The notes under the pieces: generated by a model
Seen by the model: only the letters and a program-made list of their open reading frames with translations
Told to the model about the DNA's origin: nothing
The model's database searches: none
Position numbers and translations under genes: made by a program
DNA from: Vibrio splendidus
GTDB lineage: Bacteria; Pseudomonadota; Gammaproteobacteria; Enterobacterales; Vibrionaceae
Direction: 5' to 3'
Assembly: GCF_003345295.1 (NCBI RefSeq)
Contig: NZ_CP031056.1
Location: forward strand, 868,001 to 932,000
DNA: 64,000 nt
Shown: piece by piece, positions 15,045-24,321 of the stretch
Position numbering within the stretch: the stretch's first letter is position 1
Layout of the letters: each line of letters starts with the position of its first letter

Positions 15045-17038
15045 TGAAATCCAGTGGTTTTATGATGGGGGCTGCGCTACTTTGTGCTGCCCTTGTTCAT
15101 TTATGGTTAGGGCAGTCGGAATTTGGCCCTATTGGTGAGTTGCTTCAACAAGCCTCACAGATCAGTGACATCGTTACATTCAATAAAATGGTCGATGATT
15201 CATTCGAGTTGATGGCGTTAGCCTATGTCAATTTACCTCGCTTGGTGATGGCGATCTTGGTCGGCGGAACACTTGGCACTATCGGCAGCTTGTTTCAACA
15301 ATTGACGCAGAACCGCATGATGTCCCCGTTAACTTTGGGTACATCATCAGGGGCGTGGCTTGGTCTGGTTATTCTGAATGTGGTAGCGCCGATGTTGGTC
15401 GCTCAGTATTCAGTTTGGTTTGCTCTAGTTGGTGCGCTGCTTGCGATGGGGCTGATTGTTTCGATTGTTGGCATCAAAAACATGAGCGGCTTGCCAATTG
15501 TATTGGCGGGTATGGCGGTCAACTTGTTGCTAGGGGCATTTGCGACAGCGATTATTCTGCTCAACGATCAGTACGCACAAAATCTATTTGTGTGGGGAGC
15601 GGGCGACCTAGGACAGAATGGTTGGGAACAAGTGCTTTGGTTGATGCCTAAGCTGTTGCCGATTTTTGCCATATTCTTCTTAGCTCCGCGAGTTCTGACT
15701 TTGCTTTCCATCGGCACAGAAGGGGCAGCAGCGCGCGGGCTCAATATTGGCACCACATTCTTTGTATTGATGGTGGTTGGCGTTTGGTTGGTTTCAGTAT
15801 CGATTACCTCAGTGGGCGTGATCAGCTTTATCGGTTTGATTGCTCCGAACATTGCTAGACATCTAGGTTTTCTAAAGGCGAAATCTGAACTCATCGCAAG
15901 CTGTGTATTAGGTGCGTTACTGCTGTGTGTCACTGACAGCTTGGCGATTTTCTTGGCGCAATGGTCTTTGGACATGATTCCAACAAGAACGGCAACTGCT
16001 GTGGTTGGTGCTCCTGCGTTGATTATTATTGCGAGAAAGCAATTATCGGCTCAAGATCAGCTGTTTTTCTCGATGCCTAAAGGTCCAAAGTCTATTTCAC
16101 CTGTGGCTTACTTCTTGTTGGGGACGATGATCTTGGGGCTGTTGGCGTTGAGTACATTGTCTCAGCCTTCTTCTGATATGGGCTACTTTGTTATTCCAGA
16201 CGCATTTGAATGGTCTATTCGTTGGCCGAGAATGTTAACCGCGATATTCGCTGGTGGCGGCTTAGCGGTGGCGGGTGTGATTTTACAAAGATTGGTCTAC
16301 AACCCGCTCGCAAGCCCAGATATTCTTGGTGTGTCGGCGGGTGCAGTTCTGGCGTTGATTTTCAGTAGCTTATTCATGGGCTATTCGATTCACTCACTAA
16401 GCCCGTGGGTTGCATTTTTAGGTAGTGCGATTGCACTTTGTTTATTGCTGTTTCTTGGAAAGAAGCATCAGTTTGCTCCGTCTATTCTAATTCTGACAGG
16501 TATCTCGTTGACCGCGGTATTGGAAGCTTTGGTGCAATTCTCTCTAACGCGAGTGGGTGAGGGGAAATACACTTTATTGGCTTGGTTAGCAGGGTCTACC
16601 TATCGTGTTGAACCTGAGTCAGCAATGATTATGGCCATAGTGATAACGGCTTGTATTGGTGTGGCTCTGCTGTTGAGTCGTTGGGTGACCTTAATTGCGG
16701 CGGGACGTCAGTTCGCGAGTGCCAGAGGGTTGAATATCAATATCGCCTACGTGGCATTGTTGTGTATTGTTGCGATCTTATGTTCGGTCGTGACAACCAC
16801 CATGGGACCAGTCGCGTTTGTCGGCTTGTTGGCTCCGCATATTGCCGCAATGGTGGGTGCGCGTTTGGTTAAAGAACAGATCATCTTGTCGTTTTTAATT
16901 GGTGCTGCACTCATGTTATTTGCTGACTGGTTAGGGCAAGTGGTGGTGTTTCCGGCGCAGCTTGCGGCAGGGACGTTAGTTTCCATTATTGGTGGCAGCT
17001 ACTTCATCTTCTTGTTACTGAAATCTCGAAGAACATAG
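15044..17038 (+). CDS. fhuB: Fused siderophore permease, FhuB-like (two FecCD halves)
   Basis: 664-residue inner-membrane permease made of two homologous FecCD domains (about 1-330 and 345-664), as in FhuB of the ferrichrome system. Each half has the RLPR-like entry (NLPRLVMAIL; RWPRMLTAIF), a G-rich ATPase-coupling stretch (VGVISFIGLIAPNIARHL; MGPVAFVGLLAPHIAAMV) and about ten hydrophobic segments. The fusion points to hydroxamate rather than catecholate transport. Its ATPase partner is the fhuC at 8919-9704. Confidence 0.93.
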   Translation: MKSSGFMMGAALLCAALVHLWLGQSEFGPIGELLQQASQISDIVTFNKMVDDSFELMALAYVNLPRLVMAILVGGTLGTIGSLFQQLTQNRMMSPLTLGTSSGAWLGLVILNVVAPMLVAQYSVWFALVGALLAMGLIVSIVGIKNMSGLPIVLAGMAVNLLLGAFATAIILLNDQYAQNLFVWGAGDLGQNGWEQVLWLMPKLLPIFAIFFLAPRVLTLLSIGTEGAAARGLNIGTTFFVLMVVGVWLVSVSITSVGVISFIGLIAPNIARHLGFLKAKSELIASCVLGALLLCVTDSLAIFLAQWSLDMIPTRTATAVVGAPALIIIARKQLSAQDQLFFSMPKGPKSISPVAYFLLGTMILGLLALSTLSQPSSDMGYFVIPDAFEWSIRWPRMLTAIFAGGGLAVAGVILQRLVYNPLASPDILGVSAGAVLALIFSSLFMGYSIHSLSPWVAFLGSAIALCLLLFLGKKHQFAPSILILTGISLTAVLEALVQFSLTRVGEGKYTLLAWLAGSTYRVEPESAMIMAIVITACIGVALLLSRWVTLIAAGRQFASARGLNINIAYVALLCIVAILCSVVTTTMGPVAFVGLLAPHIAAMVGARLVKEQIILSFLIGAALMLFADWLGQVVVFPAQLAAGTLVSIIGGSYFIFLLLKSRRT

Positions 17039-17065
17039 GTTCTCCCAAAACTGAGAGTCCTTGAT

Positions 17066-17175
17066 TATCAAAGCTACTGGTATTCAAAGCTATTGGTATT
17101 CAAAACTACTGGCGATCAAAGCTATTGGCAAAAAAGCTATGAATGAAAAGCTATGAATGAAAAGCAGTGAATGGA
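17066..17175. repeat. Degenerate 16-bp and 14-bp direct repeats after fhuB
   Basis: Four near-copies of TATTCAAAGCTATTGG (17066-17128) followed by two exact copies of AAGCTATGAATGAA and a third variant that merges into the terminator stem. No coding potential. It appears as an array of short units at a transcript end. Confidence 0.85.
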
Positions 17176-17198
17176 GCGATCCATCACTGCTTTTTTAT
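17161..17198 (+). terminator. Strong terminator of the fhuD-fhuB unit
   Basis: AAAGCAGTG pairs with CACTGCTTT and ATGGA with TCCAT around GCGA, followed by a run of T. Classical rho-independent form. Confidence 0.92.
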
Positions 17199-17320
17199 TT
17201 ATGTCGTTTGTGTAAAGGGGCGGTGTTAAGCAACACAGGTCTCGCTTCTTAATGTGCAAGTTTGGCATATGTTAATAAAATGTATAATCTAAAGGTCTGA
17301 CCACTTATAAGGTAGCCACC

Positions 17321-18133
17321 ATGCCAAACCTCGATCGTATTACTTGTTCTATCGATGGAAACCAAATTGCGACGGTTGTGTTGAATCGACCCGATAAGCT
17401 CAATGCTATTGATATGGCGATGTTTGAAGCCGTTAATGACATGATAAGTGAGCTCAAGAAGAGCAGAGATATTCGAGCTGTTATTGTTAAAGGCAGTGGT
17501 TCCGATTTTTGTTCTGGTTTAGATGTTAAATCGTTATTGAACAGTAAAGTAGGGGCGATGAAGCTTTTGTTCAAATGGTTACCGACATTACCTAATGCTG
17601 CGCAGCACTTTTCGCTTGGTTGGCGAGAGATCCCATGTCCTGTCATTTTTGCGATTCATGGTCGTTGTTGGGGAGGAGGCCTTCAATTAGCCAGTGGTGG
17701 TGATTTTAGGATGGCCAGTCCAGACGCGACTTTCTCGATACTGGAAGCCAAATGGGGTTTGATTCCTGACATGGGAGGCGCCATCGCATTTCGAGAGTTA
17801 ATGCGTAAAGATCACACCTTAGAAATGGCGATGACCGCTAAAGTGATCGACTGTGAAACAGCGAAAGACTATGGGCTGGTAACCAAGATTGCCGAAGACC
17901 CTTACGCTGAAGCTTATGCGTTGGCACTTGAATGTGCGAATCGGTCGCCAGATGTCGTCGCAGCTAATAAGAAACTTTACAACAAGACTTGGTGGTCAAG
18001 CACTGGCATGGCCGTATTTTACGAGACCTGGTATCAGATAAAGGTAGGGTTAGGTAAGAACAGAGCAATTGCTGCTCAACGTGAAATTCATCGAGACAAG
18101 CCACGTTCATACGTCGCGAGAAAGTTCAAATAG
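17321..18133 (+). CDS. Crotonase-fold enoyl-CoA hydratase/isomerase family protein
   Basis: 270 residues acting on an acyl-CoA thioester. The oxyanion-hole segment is SDFCSGLDVKSL and the second one is HGRCWGGGLQLASGGDFR. The acidic residues in ILEAKWGLIPDMGG (Glu, then Asp eight residues on) resemble the Glu/Asp pair of dienoyl-CoA isomerases more than the two Glu of classic hydratases, so isomerase activity is plausible. AAGG precedes the ATG. It is upstream of fadL, which suggests fatty-acid use, but no thiolase or dehydrogenase is nearby and the exact reaction is unknown. Confidence 0.85.
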   Translation: MPNLDRITCSIDGNQIATVVLNRPDKLNAIDMAMFEAVNDMISELKKSRDIRAVIVKGSGSDFCSGLDVKSLLNSKVGAMKLLFKWLPTLPNAAQHFSLGWREIPCPVIFAIHGRCWGGGLQLASGGDFRMASPDATFSILEAKWGLIPDMGGAIAFRELMRKDHTLEMAMTAKVIDCETAKDYGLVTKIAEDPYAEAYALALECANRSPDVVAANKKLYNKTWWSSTGMAVFYETWYQIKVGLGKNRAIAAQREIHRDKPRSYVARKFK

Positions 18134-18214
18134 CGTTTGTACAGGAATAACGGATATTCCATTTGTTTATGGGGCTTTGCGGTAACCTTAGAGCAATTTA
18201 ATGTCTAAGGCTAA

Positions 18215-19402
18215 ATGAGCAATCTGATGAACAAAACTTTTACTTACTCGCTAGCTGCCACCGCAATTTTTACAAGCTTAAATGCTTTCGCAAGTGGTTT
18301 GTTTTTGCAAGAAGCTGTTGTCGCCAATGCCGGTACTACTGGTGCCGGTGATGGTGTTTACACTCGTTCGGCTGCGGCGATGTGGACCAACCCAGCCACC
18401 ATGTCACACATGGGCGAAAGCAAGACTACCATTAATACTATGGCGTTTGATCTTGAGATGAAATATCAAGATAACCAAGATTCTAGCGATGATGGAAAAG
18501 GGCACTCAGTTCTTCCCTCATTTGGTGCCTTTCATGCTCATCAAGTCACAGACAAACTACACTTTGGTATTGCGCTTGGTGCTGTTGGCGGTTCAAGCCT
18601 CGATTATGGCAGTGATTGGGCGGGTGCTGCACTTCTAGAAGATATCACTCTCACAGCAATGCAAGTGAATCCATCACTGAGTTATAAGCTGAATGACCAG
18701 TGGTCAGTAGGCGCGGGTGTGCAATTGAGCTGGGCAGCATTTGAGCAGTCAACTTCTGGGTTTACAGCTAAACAAGATACCGATTGGACCTATGGATATA
18801 ACCTTGGTGTGATGTATACACCAACGGATAAACTTAAGTTGGGTGCCAGCTACCGCTCGAAACTAGAACATGAGTTTAAGAATGAGTTAAAAGGCCCATT
18901 ACCTGGTAGCAATCGTTCTTTATCTACGGATATTGCGTTACCTGAGATTGTCGATGTCAGTGCTAGTTATGCCTTGAACCAACAACTTGACCTATTGGCA
19001 AGTATTCAGTTCCATCGTTGGAGCGCGTGGGACGAGACAGTACTAGACTTTGGTGCATCAGTTGGTGGTGACCCTACAGGCGGAATTCCAATCAAGCGTG
19101 ACTGGGATGATGTTTGGAAATTTGCGGTTGGTGCTGATTATCAATTGAATTCAGACTGGCGTTTAAAAGCGGGCTTCTCTTACGAGACCTCGCCACAAGA
19201 TGATCCGTCAATGCAATGGGTTGACCTCCCTGTTGGCGAACAGTATCGCTACTCAGTAGGTGCTTCAACGTATTGGGATGATATCTTGATCGACGTGTTC
19301 TACGAATACGCTGACTTGGGTTCGGTTGAAATGGATCGTCTAATGGTTGATGGTTCGTTCGACGGCCGTATCCACTTTGTTGGCGTTAGTGCGACCTTCT
19401 AA
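18215..19402 (+). CDS. fadL: FadL-family outer-membrane long-chain fatty acid transporter
   Basis: OMPP1/FadL/TodX family barrel (395 residues). After a signal peptide ending NAFA comes the mature N-terminus GLFLQEAVVANAGTTGAG and the NPA turn in MWTNPATMSHMG, hallmark of the hatch region. The C-terminus ends in Phe (VSATF). ATG 18215 is taken because AAGG lies a few bases upstream; ATG 18227 is an alternative. The stop overlaps the next gene by one base. Ligands are probably fatty acids or other hydrophobic compounds. Confidence 0.9.
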   Translation: MSNLMNKTFTYSLAATAIFTSLNAFASGLFLQEAVVANAGTTGAGDGVYTRSAAAMWTNPATMSHMGESKTTINTMAFDLEMKYQDNQDSSDDGKGHSVLPSFGAFHAHQVTDKLHFGIALGAVGGSSLDYGSDWAGAALLEDITLTAMQVNPSLSYKLNDQWSVGAGVQLSWAAFEQSTSGFTAKQDTDWTYGYNLGVMYTPTDKLKLGASYRSKLEHEFKNELKGPLPGSNRSLSTDIALPEIVDVSASYALNQQLDLLASIQFHRWSAWDETVLDFGASVGGDPTGGIPIKRDWDDVWKFAVGADYQLNSDWRLKAGFSYETSPQDDPSMQWVDLPVGEQYRYSVGASTYWDDILIDVFYEYADLGSVEMDRLMVDGSFDGRIHFVGVSATF

Positions 19403-20091
19403 TGACATTACGTAATCTATTACTTGTTGCTGTGGCAACGTTCGGATCGATGGATGCTTTGGCTGAAGAGAAGCACCCTGATGATCCGACTAAAATCGTG
19501 ACAAAAGCTGGCGTTGCTTATAACGAAGATTTGCAGTTTTCAGGCTCTATTGGTTTAGATGAAGCGCGAATGATCAATGCTCGTGTCAATGCCGACGGTG
19601 AAGAGTGGCGATTAGGCGGTTCATGGCTGTTGCCTATGGGTATTGTGAACTTCAACTTTAGCCGTTCTGAATATGACAACGATGCTTATAAGAACAACTA
19701 CAGTATTGGCACATTTATACCACTGAGCTATTTCGATATTGAGCCGTTCGGTTGGCAAATCTTCCCTATGGCTGGTTACAGCTATAATGACGGCGAAGTA
19801 GCTGTTTTCGATGATGATAACGTTGGTTCTGACTATGTGTTGATGCCGAGCTCAACACACGGTGGCTACATTGGTGCGTTTGGTTTAAAAACGATTACTG
19901 ATGAATGGTCTATCATGGGCTTCGGTGGCGGTTCAATGGGGTCTGATGATTATTCAGGGTATTGGGCAGGCGTCGGTGCTAGCTACAAGTTGAGTGATGC
20001 TCAATCATTCAACTTCTTCACTATTTTTGCTGAGGATGACTTCGGTGAAAATAACAGTGTTGGCGCTTCTTATACCTATGAGTTCAAATAG
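19402..20091 (+). CDS. Small outer-membrane beta-barrel protein, unknown role
   Basis: 229 residues with a signal peptide ending DALA and alternating aromatic/hydrophobic strands rich in Gly and Tyr (INARVNADGEEWRLGGSWLL, SYTYEF near the end), as expected for an 8-10-strand barrel. No assigned family recognised. It overlaps fadL by one base and must be co-translated with it, so it may assist hydrophobic-substrate uptake or sense the envelope. The fadL partner seen in other Vibrio, the VolA lysophospholipase, is much larger and not this protein. Confidence 0.7.
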   Translation: MTLRNLLLVAVATFGSMDALAEEKHPDDPTKIVTKAGVAYNEDLQFSGSIGLDEARMINARVNADGEEWRLGGSWLLPMGIVNFNFSRSEYDNDAYKNNYSIGTFIPLSYFDIEPFGWQIFPMAGYSYNDGEVAVFDDDNVGSDYVLMPSSTHGGYIGAFGLKTITDEWSIMGFGGGSMGSDDYSGYWAGVGASYKLSDAQSFNFFTIFAEDDFGENNSVGASYTYEFK

Positions 20092-20123
20092 CTTTTCTAA
20101 CATATCGTCTTAGATAAAAAGAA

Positions 20124-20162
20124 CTGAGTGTAGGCTCACTAATTTAGTGAATCTACACTCAG
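20124..20162. terminator. Long palindrome between convergent genes
   Basis: CTGAGTGTAG/CTACACTCAG outer stem with inner TCACTA/TAGTGA. It lies between the small barrel gene and the decarboxylase gene, which end towards each other. There is no T-run, so termination efficiency is uncertain. Confidence 0.6.
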
Positions 20163-20204
20163 AACTTATCGCTCTTCTATGAGCTTTCTAGTGTTGAGGT
20201 CGTG

Positions 20205-21803
20205 TTAGCAAGCCGCTTCGTAACGTTCAACATAGCTTTGCATTACCGCGTTCATCGCTTTGGTGATATTTGCGTATTGTGCTTCCTCTAGATTCGCGAG
20301 AGACACACGCAGAGACCACGTTGGCGCATCAAAACCTGCCCCAGGCATCACAATCACACCATGTTCTTCTGCAAGGCGTACCAAGAAATCAAGCGGCTCA
20401 TACGTTTCTTCTAACCATGCGAAGAAATCGTTGCTATGAATCGTTTGAGCAATCTCTTTCAGATCAATCTCCACGTAATAGAATGCACCGGTTTGATCGC
20501 CTTCAGCAACGATTGGCGCGGCTAAGTTATTCTGCATTAGAGTGTGGTAGCGACGACGCACAATTTGTTTCGCGAGTCGTTTGTATTCTTCACCATCCTT
20601 CATCAAAGACAGTAGCGAGAACATTGTCATCTGAATCTGCTGAGGTGTTGAAAGACCGGCCGTATGGTTCAGTGCTACTGCACGGCTGTCTGCCACTAAA
20701 CGATCAATGAACTTAATCTTACTCGGCTCAAGTGCAATGCCTTGGTATCTTGCCGTTAGTGTGCCTCTGGTTTCCTCTGGAAGATCAGCAATCATACGGT
20801 CGAAGTTGTTGTCTTCATGTACGCCAATCACGCCTAAACGCCAGCCTGTTGCACCAAAGTACTTAGAGTATGAATACACTAGAATAGTGTTCTTCGGAGC
20901 CAGCATTGCTAATGATGTGAAGTTATCAGCGAAAGTGCCATAAACATCATCAGTAAGAAGGATTAGGTCAGGGCGACGGTTAGCAACCTCTGCAATCTTA
21001 TAGAGTGTCTCATCGCTTAATCGAACCGAAGCAGGGTTGCTTGGGTTAACGAGGAAGAACGCTTTAACACTTGGATCGTTCAGTTTTTCTAATTCAGAGT
21101 CTGGAATTTGCCACGCAGACGCTTCATCCGCCATGATTTCTACTTTGTTGAGCGCGTAATCTTCTAGCTCGGGCATTTCGATATACGGAGTGAAAATCGG
21201 AGTACCAATCGCGATGGTGTCACCAGGGTTCAATAGTCGGTTGCTCTTTAGCGTGTTAAAGATGTAAACCATGGCCGCTGTGCCACCCTCAACGGCGAAC
21301 AAGTCAAACTTTCCTGCAGGTAATGGCTGTGAGCCCGCCATTTCTTGCTCAATGTATTTGCGAGCAATAAGTTCTGAATATTTGAGCATGCGATCAGGCA
21401 CTGGGTAGTTGTTACCTAGAATCCCCTCAACCCATTCATAAATAAGCGCATCACCGTCTACCTGATATTGATCCGTAATAAACTGGAAGGCTTCAATGAG
21501 GAATTGCACACCTTCTTGGTCTTCGTATTTTTCACAAAACTGAAGAAAGCGCAGGCTAATATCTTGTTGAACTCCCATTCCACCAAAGCCTTCATATCCT
21601 GAGAAATTCGATTTTGATTCTTCTAGTGCAAACATACCTAATTGGAAAAAGGCTTCACGTGGCGCTGTCGCGACCCAGTTTGGGTTACCACGACCAGCGT
21701 TGATCATGGTTTTTTCATGTGAATGTTGAGCAAGGTCGATCAGTGTGTTTTTTACTTCGAATGGGCTTAGTGTTTCTAGGCGTTTTTCATCTGTGCGTTT
21801 CAT
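20205..21803 (-). CDS. asdA: L-aspartate 4-decarboxylase (PLP)
   Basis: Fold-type I PLP enzyme that converts L-aspartate to L-alanine and CO2; family members also transaminate. At 532 residues it is longer than ordinary aminotransferases and has the family-specific N-terminal region (INAGRGNPNWVATAPREAF). PLP lysine is in YSYSKYFGATGWRLG, the substrate/cofactor Asn-Pro segment in FFLVNPSNPASVRLSD, and DDVYG follows. It lies 148 bases downstream of the aspartate:alanine antiporter gene, on the same strand. Together they form the cycle in which decarboxylation consumes a cytoplasmic proton and electrogenic exchange makes a membrane potential. Confidence 0.93.
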   Translation of the reverse strand: MKRTDEKRLETLSPFEVKNTLIDLAQHSHEKTMINAGRGNPNWVATAPREAFFQLGMFALEESKSNFSGYEGFGGMGVQQDISLRFLQFCEKYEDQEGVQFLIEAFQFITDQYQVDGDALIYEWVEGILGNNYPVPDRMLKYSELIARKYIEQEMAGSQPLPAGKFDLFAVEGGTAAMVYIFNTLKSNRLLNPGDTIAIGTPIFTPYIEMPELEDYALNKVEIMADEASAWQIPDSELEKLNDPSVKAFFLVNPSNPASVRLSDETLYKIAEVANRRPDLILLTDDVYGTFADNFTSLAMLAPKNTILVYSYSKYFGATGWRLGVIGVHEDNNFDRMIADLPEETRGTLTARYQGIALEPSKIKFIDRLVADSRAVALNHTAGLSTPQQIQMTMFSLLSLMKDGEEYKRLAKQIVRRRYHTLMQNNLAAPIVAEGDQTGAFYYVEIDLKEIAQTIHSNDFFAWLEETYEPLDFLVRLAEEHGVIVMPGAGFDAPTWSLRVSLANLEEAQYANITKAMNAVMQSYVERYEAAC

Positions 21804-21951
21804 AGTCGTTTCTCTTTAAATTTGTTTAAGATCCAAGTTTTTTGGATATATAAATGAGTTAATTTCTTTGAGCAGCTAGCCTGCTTGGCTAGCTACTGTG
21901 TTAAATCGTTAATTAATAAGTTGAATCATCAATTGGCTGATTCGGTGTTGA

Positions 21952-23670
21952 TTACGAGATTTTGGTAATTAGGTTGATGATGATCGGACCCCATAAGGTG
22001 AGGAAGATATTGGCAACCGCATAAGTCATCGTGAAACTCGGTACTGGTGTGCTGTTCTGTGTTTTTTCTAGTAGCGATGCGAATGCAGGGTTTGCACTGC
22101 GGCTACCCGCGACAACAGCAAGTGCTTCCACTGGGTTTTTGATTTTGAGTACGTAGTAGTTAAATAGGAACGTCAGTATTTGAGGAATCAGAGTCACCAA
22201 TACACCGAGTAGTAATAGCGTTATGCCATTCTCTTTGATTGCCGTCAGCGCTGGAGCGCCTGCATTAATACCAACAACCGCAACAAATACTGCAAGGCCG
22301 AATGTCTGCATAAAGTTGGCTGCGCCGTGGTTAACACTGCCTAAACGAGGTGTACGCATTCTTAGGTAGCCCACAAGTAGGCCGGAAACCAGACAACCTA
22401 AACCTGAACCTAGAGCGATATGAGAACCACCGATAGTGAAACCAATCTCGCCAATCAGATAGCCAAGCACCATGCCGAAAGACATTGTTACGAAGTCAGT
22501 AACACTAGGCAGTGGGCTGTTGTAACCAATTTTTTTGATGACTTTAGTTATGTCTTCTTTTTGTCCAACTAAGGTGATTTCGTCACCAATGTGCAGTTCA
22601 GTTTCTGGCAATGTCGAAATATCATGGCCCATGCGTGATAGCTGAGTGATATAAACACCACGACGAATACGTGCGTTCGTTTCATCGTGAAGCTTACGTA
22701 GCGTAATACCCGCTAGTTTCTTATTCGTGAGTACGACCTTCTGTTGTGTTTGGACAACATTGCTTTTTTCACTAAATTCACCGAGTTCGATACCCAATGA
22801 GGTCACTTTAGGAAATGCCTGAGTCAGACCAGTAAGGTAAACTTTGTCACCCGCCGCTAAAATAGGGTTCTTCGCCAAATCTAACGTTGATTCTGTGTCT
22901 TGGTGTGAGCGGTAAATAGCTTCAATTGTGAGGTCAGCATCGAATGCTTCTTCTAACTCGACAACACTTTTCCCAACAAACATAGAGTTCGCGGTCACTT
23001 GATAAGCACGAGAAGATACGCGGTTCAATGCAGAGAATTCACCCTCGTTTAGTTGCTTGCTGCCAGCGCCCATTTTTTCCGCAAGCTTCTTCGCTTCTTT
23101 GGTTATGTTCCAACCCATTACCATTGGAATGAGTGACATCATTAGAATCGGACCAAGAGAGCCGAAGATATAGGTGATTGAGTAACCCACAGCCACGTTT
23201 GTTTTAAGCGTTGAGGTGACATCTGGCGCCAGGTTCAACTGATCGATAGCATTACCTGCAGTACCTATGATTGCCGATTGTGTTAAGCCACCAGCCGCAA
23301 GGCCCGCCGCTAAACCTTTATCTAGTCCTGCCCATTTAGAGAGCAATACAACCGTGATTAATCCTACAAACGTCATCACAAACGAAGCGAATAAGCGTGT
23401 TAGCGATGAAAGGCGGAATGACGAGAAAAACTGCGGACCGCCGTTGTAACCCACCATAAAAATAAATAAAGCAAAGAAGATGCTTTTTACTTCGTTAGAA
23501 ATCGCGATACCGCCGATCTGGCCAAGTGCTACAGCAACAAGCAGTGAACCTGCAATTCCACCTAATTCAAACTTACCGATTTTAATTTTACCGATTAAGT
23601 AACCGAGACCGAGTGATAAAAAGAGCGCTATAAACGGATAGTCTCTAAGTTGTTCAATAATAAATGACAT
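21952..23670 (-). CDS. aspT: Aspartate:alanine antiporter AspT (AAEx family)
   Basis: Inner-membrane exchanger (about 572 residues) importing aspartate and exporting alanine. Two membrane halves (about residues 1-190 and 385-572; GSRSANPAFASLL near the end) flank two TrkA-C/RCK-C domains (GKSVVELEEAFDADLTIEAI and the domain ending GDEITLVGQKEDITKVIK), the standard AspT layout. ATG 23670 has AAGGA in place; the frame to 23700 lacks one. It pairs with the downstream decarboxylase. Such pairs are best known from lactic acid bacteria and some proteobacteria as acid-resistance and energy systems. Confidence 0.92.
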   Translation of the reverse strand: MSFIIEQLRDYPFIALFLSLGLGYLIGKIKIGKFELGGIAGSLLVAVALGQIGGIAISNEVKSIFFALFIFMVGYNGGPQFFSSFRLSSLTRLFASFVMTFVGLITVVLLSKWAGLDKGLAAGLAAGGLTQSAIIGTAGNAIDQLNLAPDVTSTLKTNVAVGYSITYIFGSLGPILMMSLIPMVMGWNITKEAKKLAEKMGAGSKQLNEGEFSALNRVSSRAYQVTANSMFVGKSVVELEEAFDADLTIEAIYRSHQDTESTLDLAKNPILAAGDKVYLTGLTQAFPKVTSLGIELGEFSEKSNVVQTQQKVVLTNKKLAGITLRKLHDETNARIRRGVYITQLSRMGHDISTLPETELHIGDEITLVGQKEDITKVIKKIGYNSPLPSVTDFVTMSFGMVLGYLIGEIGFTIGGSHIALGSGLGCLVSGLLVGYLRMRTPRLGSVNHGAANFMQTFGLAVFVAVVGINAGAPALTAIKENGITLLLLGVLVTLIPQILTFLFNYYVLKIKNPVEALAVVAGSRSANPAFASLLEKTQNSTPVPSFTMTYAVANIFLTLWGPIIINLITKIS

Positions 23671-23816
23671 AGTAATCCTTGAATGAAATAGCATCATCAT
23701 TGACTTGCTATTTCATTTTTTAATTTGGTTTAACGTTTGATTAAGCATTAATTCATATTTTGTGGAAGAACTGATTTAATGCTTTATTTTTAATAATCTG
23801 GACTTCATCCAGTCTT

Positions 23817-24077
23817 CTACTTTTTATGATGCAGTCGCGATGATTTTTTATGGTCATGAATTTTATCTTTGTGATGTTTATCATGATGACCATCAGAATG
23901 GTGATTGACTAAATGCTTATGACCTTCTGGGGCGCCACCATGTTGACCAGAATGAGAAGGTTGATGCTCTCTATATTCTAAATGGTCTTTATTATGTTTA
24001 TGGGTAACATCTTCTCCATATATACGTTTCATCTTTTCTTTAATAGCGACTTTAGTATTGTTAATTTGATTCGACAT
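23817..24077 (-). CDS. Small His-rich protein of unknown function
   Basis: 86 residues with about 18 His and many Lys, concentrated after residue 25 in groups such as NHHSDGHHDKHHKDKIHDH. No signal peptide or membrane segment, so it is cytoplasmic. A ribosome site is weak, but the frame has ATG and strong composition bias that is unlikely to be random. It is the first gene before aspT (146-base gap, same strand). His clusters suggest metal (Ni/Zn/Cu) binding or proton buffering; neither is shown. No family recognised. Confidence 0.65.
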   Translation of the reverse strand: MSNQINNTKVAIKEKMKRIYGEDVTHKHNKDHLEYREHQPSHSGQHGGAPEGHKHLVNHHSDGHHDKHHKDKIHDHKKSSRLHHKK

Positions 24078-24321
24078 AGTTAACTCGTTTATTTGTTTAA
24101 GGAACGATGAGAATTATATCGATCGAGAAAATAGATAAATCATGTTCAAATAAAATAGCAATAAAACAAAAATTGAGTTTCGATTGATGTTTTAATTATA
24201 AGTGTTTGATTTTTAAAGTTTGATTTTTATTTTATATAAGATTGGGTGGATGTTATATGAGTTTGATTTATTGGCAGTGTCGATAGGTAGAATGACCAGA
24301 CTTAAAAAACAAGGTGAACAC

